Shown: piece by piece, positions 5,393 through 5,626 of the stretch
Numbering within the stretch: position 1 is the stretch's first letter
Layout: each line of letters opens with the position of its first letter
Assembly: GCA_964431105.1 (NCBI GenBank)
Contig: CAYSIR010000281.1
Location: forward strand, 1-5,626
Direction of reading: 5' to 3'
DNA from: RECH01 sp964431105
GTDB lineage: Bacteria; Cyanobacteriota; Cyanobacteriia; RECH01
Length of the DNA stretch: 5,626 bases
Notes under the pieces: model-generated
Told to the model about the DNA's origin: nothing
The model's database searches: none
What the model saw: the letters and a program-made list of their open reading frames with translations, nothing else
Translations under genes and position numbers: made by a program

Positions 5393-5626
5393 GAGTTATC
5401 AATAGCAACAAGGGCAAAACAGTAAGAAATAGTTTTTGGATGGGTACATCTCAGTGCTGCAAGGAAGCCTCTAACTGACCGATCAATGCTGCAATGGTAA
5501 GGATGTTTGATGGTGCAGACACAGCCCACATCATGAAACATTCTTATGTGAATACCGTTGCCCAAACAGTGAAGTAAACGATTTAGAAATACGCCCTAAT
5601 CATGATTGAATTAACGCTAACTTCAT
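5393..5626. promoter_or_regulatory. Upstream control region of the phnF-like gene, no gene visible
   Basis: These 234 bp are A/T-richer than the genes, contain no HIP1 octamer and hold no ORF with good support. An imperfect dyad occurs at 5503-5541: ATGTTT (5503-5508) with AAACAT (5536-5541), and TGATG (5508-5512) with CATCA (5529-5533). Between them lies TGGTGCAGACACA (5511-5523), loosely like a GntR/HutC half-site. If a divergent gene starts near or past the window edge, this would be the shared operator region. No sure -10/-35 pair was found for the regulator. Confidence 0.35.

Noticed and set aside
5533..5577. 14-residue ORF MKHSYVNTVAQTVK in the control region of the regulator
   Set aside because: Too short, no Shine-Dalgarno site and no coupling to a visible gene.
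5602..5626. Possible 5' end of a divergent gene (MIELTLTS... running off the window)
   Set aside because: Only eight codons are visible and no ribosome site precedes the ATG, so a gene cannot be claimed.

Overview
The window comes from a cyanobacterium. The octamer GCGATCGC (HIP1, the cyanobacterial highly iterated palindrome) occurs about 18 times, almost always inside genes. The protein types also fit a filamentous or colony-forming cyanobacterium. The sequence contains one 100-N scaffold gap (2200-2299). No rRNA, tRNA, CRISPR array, transposase or phage gene is visible.

Left part (1-2342, + strand): a leader with a diverged 79-bp tandem repeat and a GCAAACG/CGTTTGC dyad precedes a family 2 glycosyltransferase (207-1232). 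A 284-bp spacer follows, holding a short degenerate tandem repeat, a 120-bp nested-hairpin extragenic element and a 16-codon ORF. That ORF overlaps the start of a left-handed beta-helix acetyltransferase of the serine-acetyltransferase type (1517-2342). The two enzymes look like part of a surface or exopolysaccharide locus, with one transferring a sugar and the other probably O-acetylating a sugar. The acetyltransferase ends in a low-complexity Ser-Ser-Ala-Glu tail encoded by perfect 12-bp repeats, and the assembly gap sits inside this tail.

Middle (2343-4569): a 272-bp spacer with no convincing gene is followed by a YqgF/RuvX-like RNase H-fold protein (2615-3064, +). It converges, with only 5 bp between stop codons, on a large membrane protein of a widespread uncharacterised family (3070-4569, -).

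Right part (4570-5626): upstream of the membrane protein, on the same strand, is a GntR/HutC-type regulator that closely resembles PhnF, the phosphonate-utilisation regulator (4661-5392, -). A strong hairpin spans its stop codon. The last 234 bp form the upstream control region of this regulator and reach the window edge. Any divergent phosphonate genes would lie beyond it, but none can be seen here.

The most notable points are the unresolved SSAE repeat tail with identical 39-nt contig ends, the loss of a family histidine in the acetyltransferase, the overlapping leader ORF, the duplicated regulatory-looking leader upstream of the glycosyltransferase, and the stop-codon hairpin of the phnF-like gene. 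None of these amounts to a clearly new multi-gene system.
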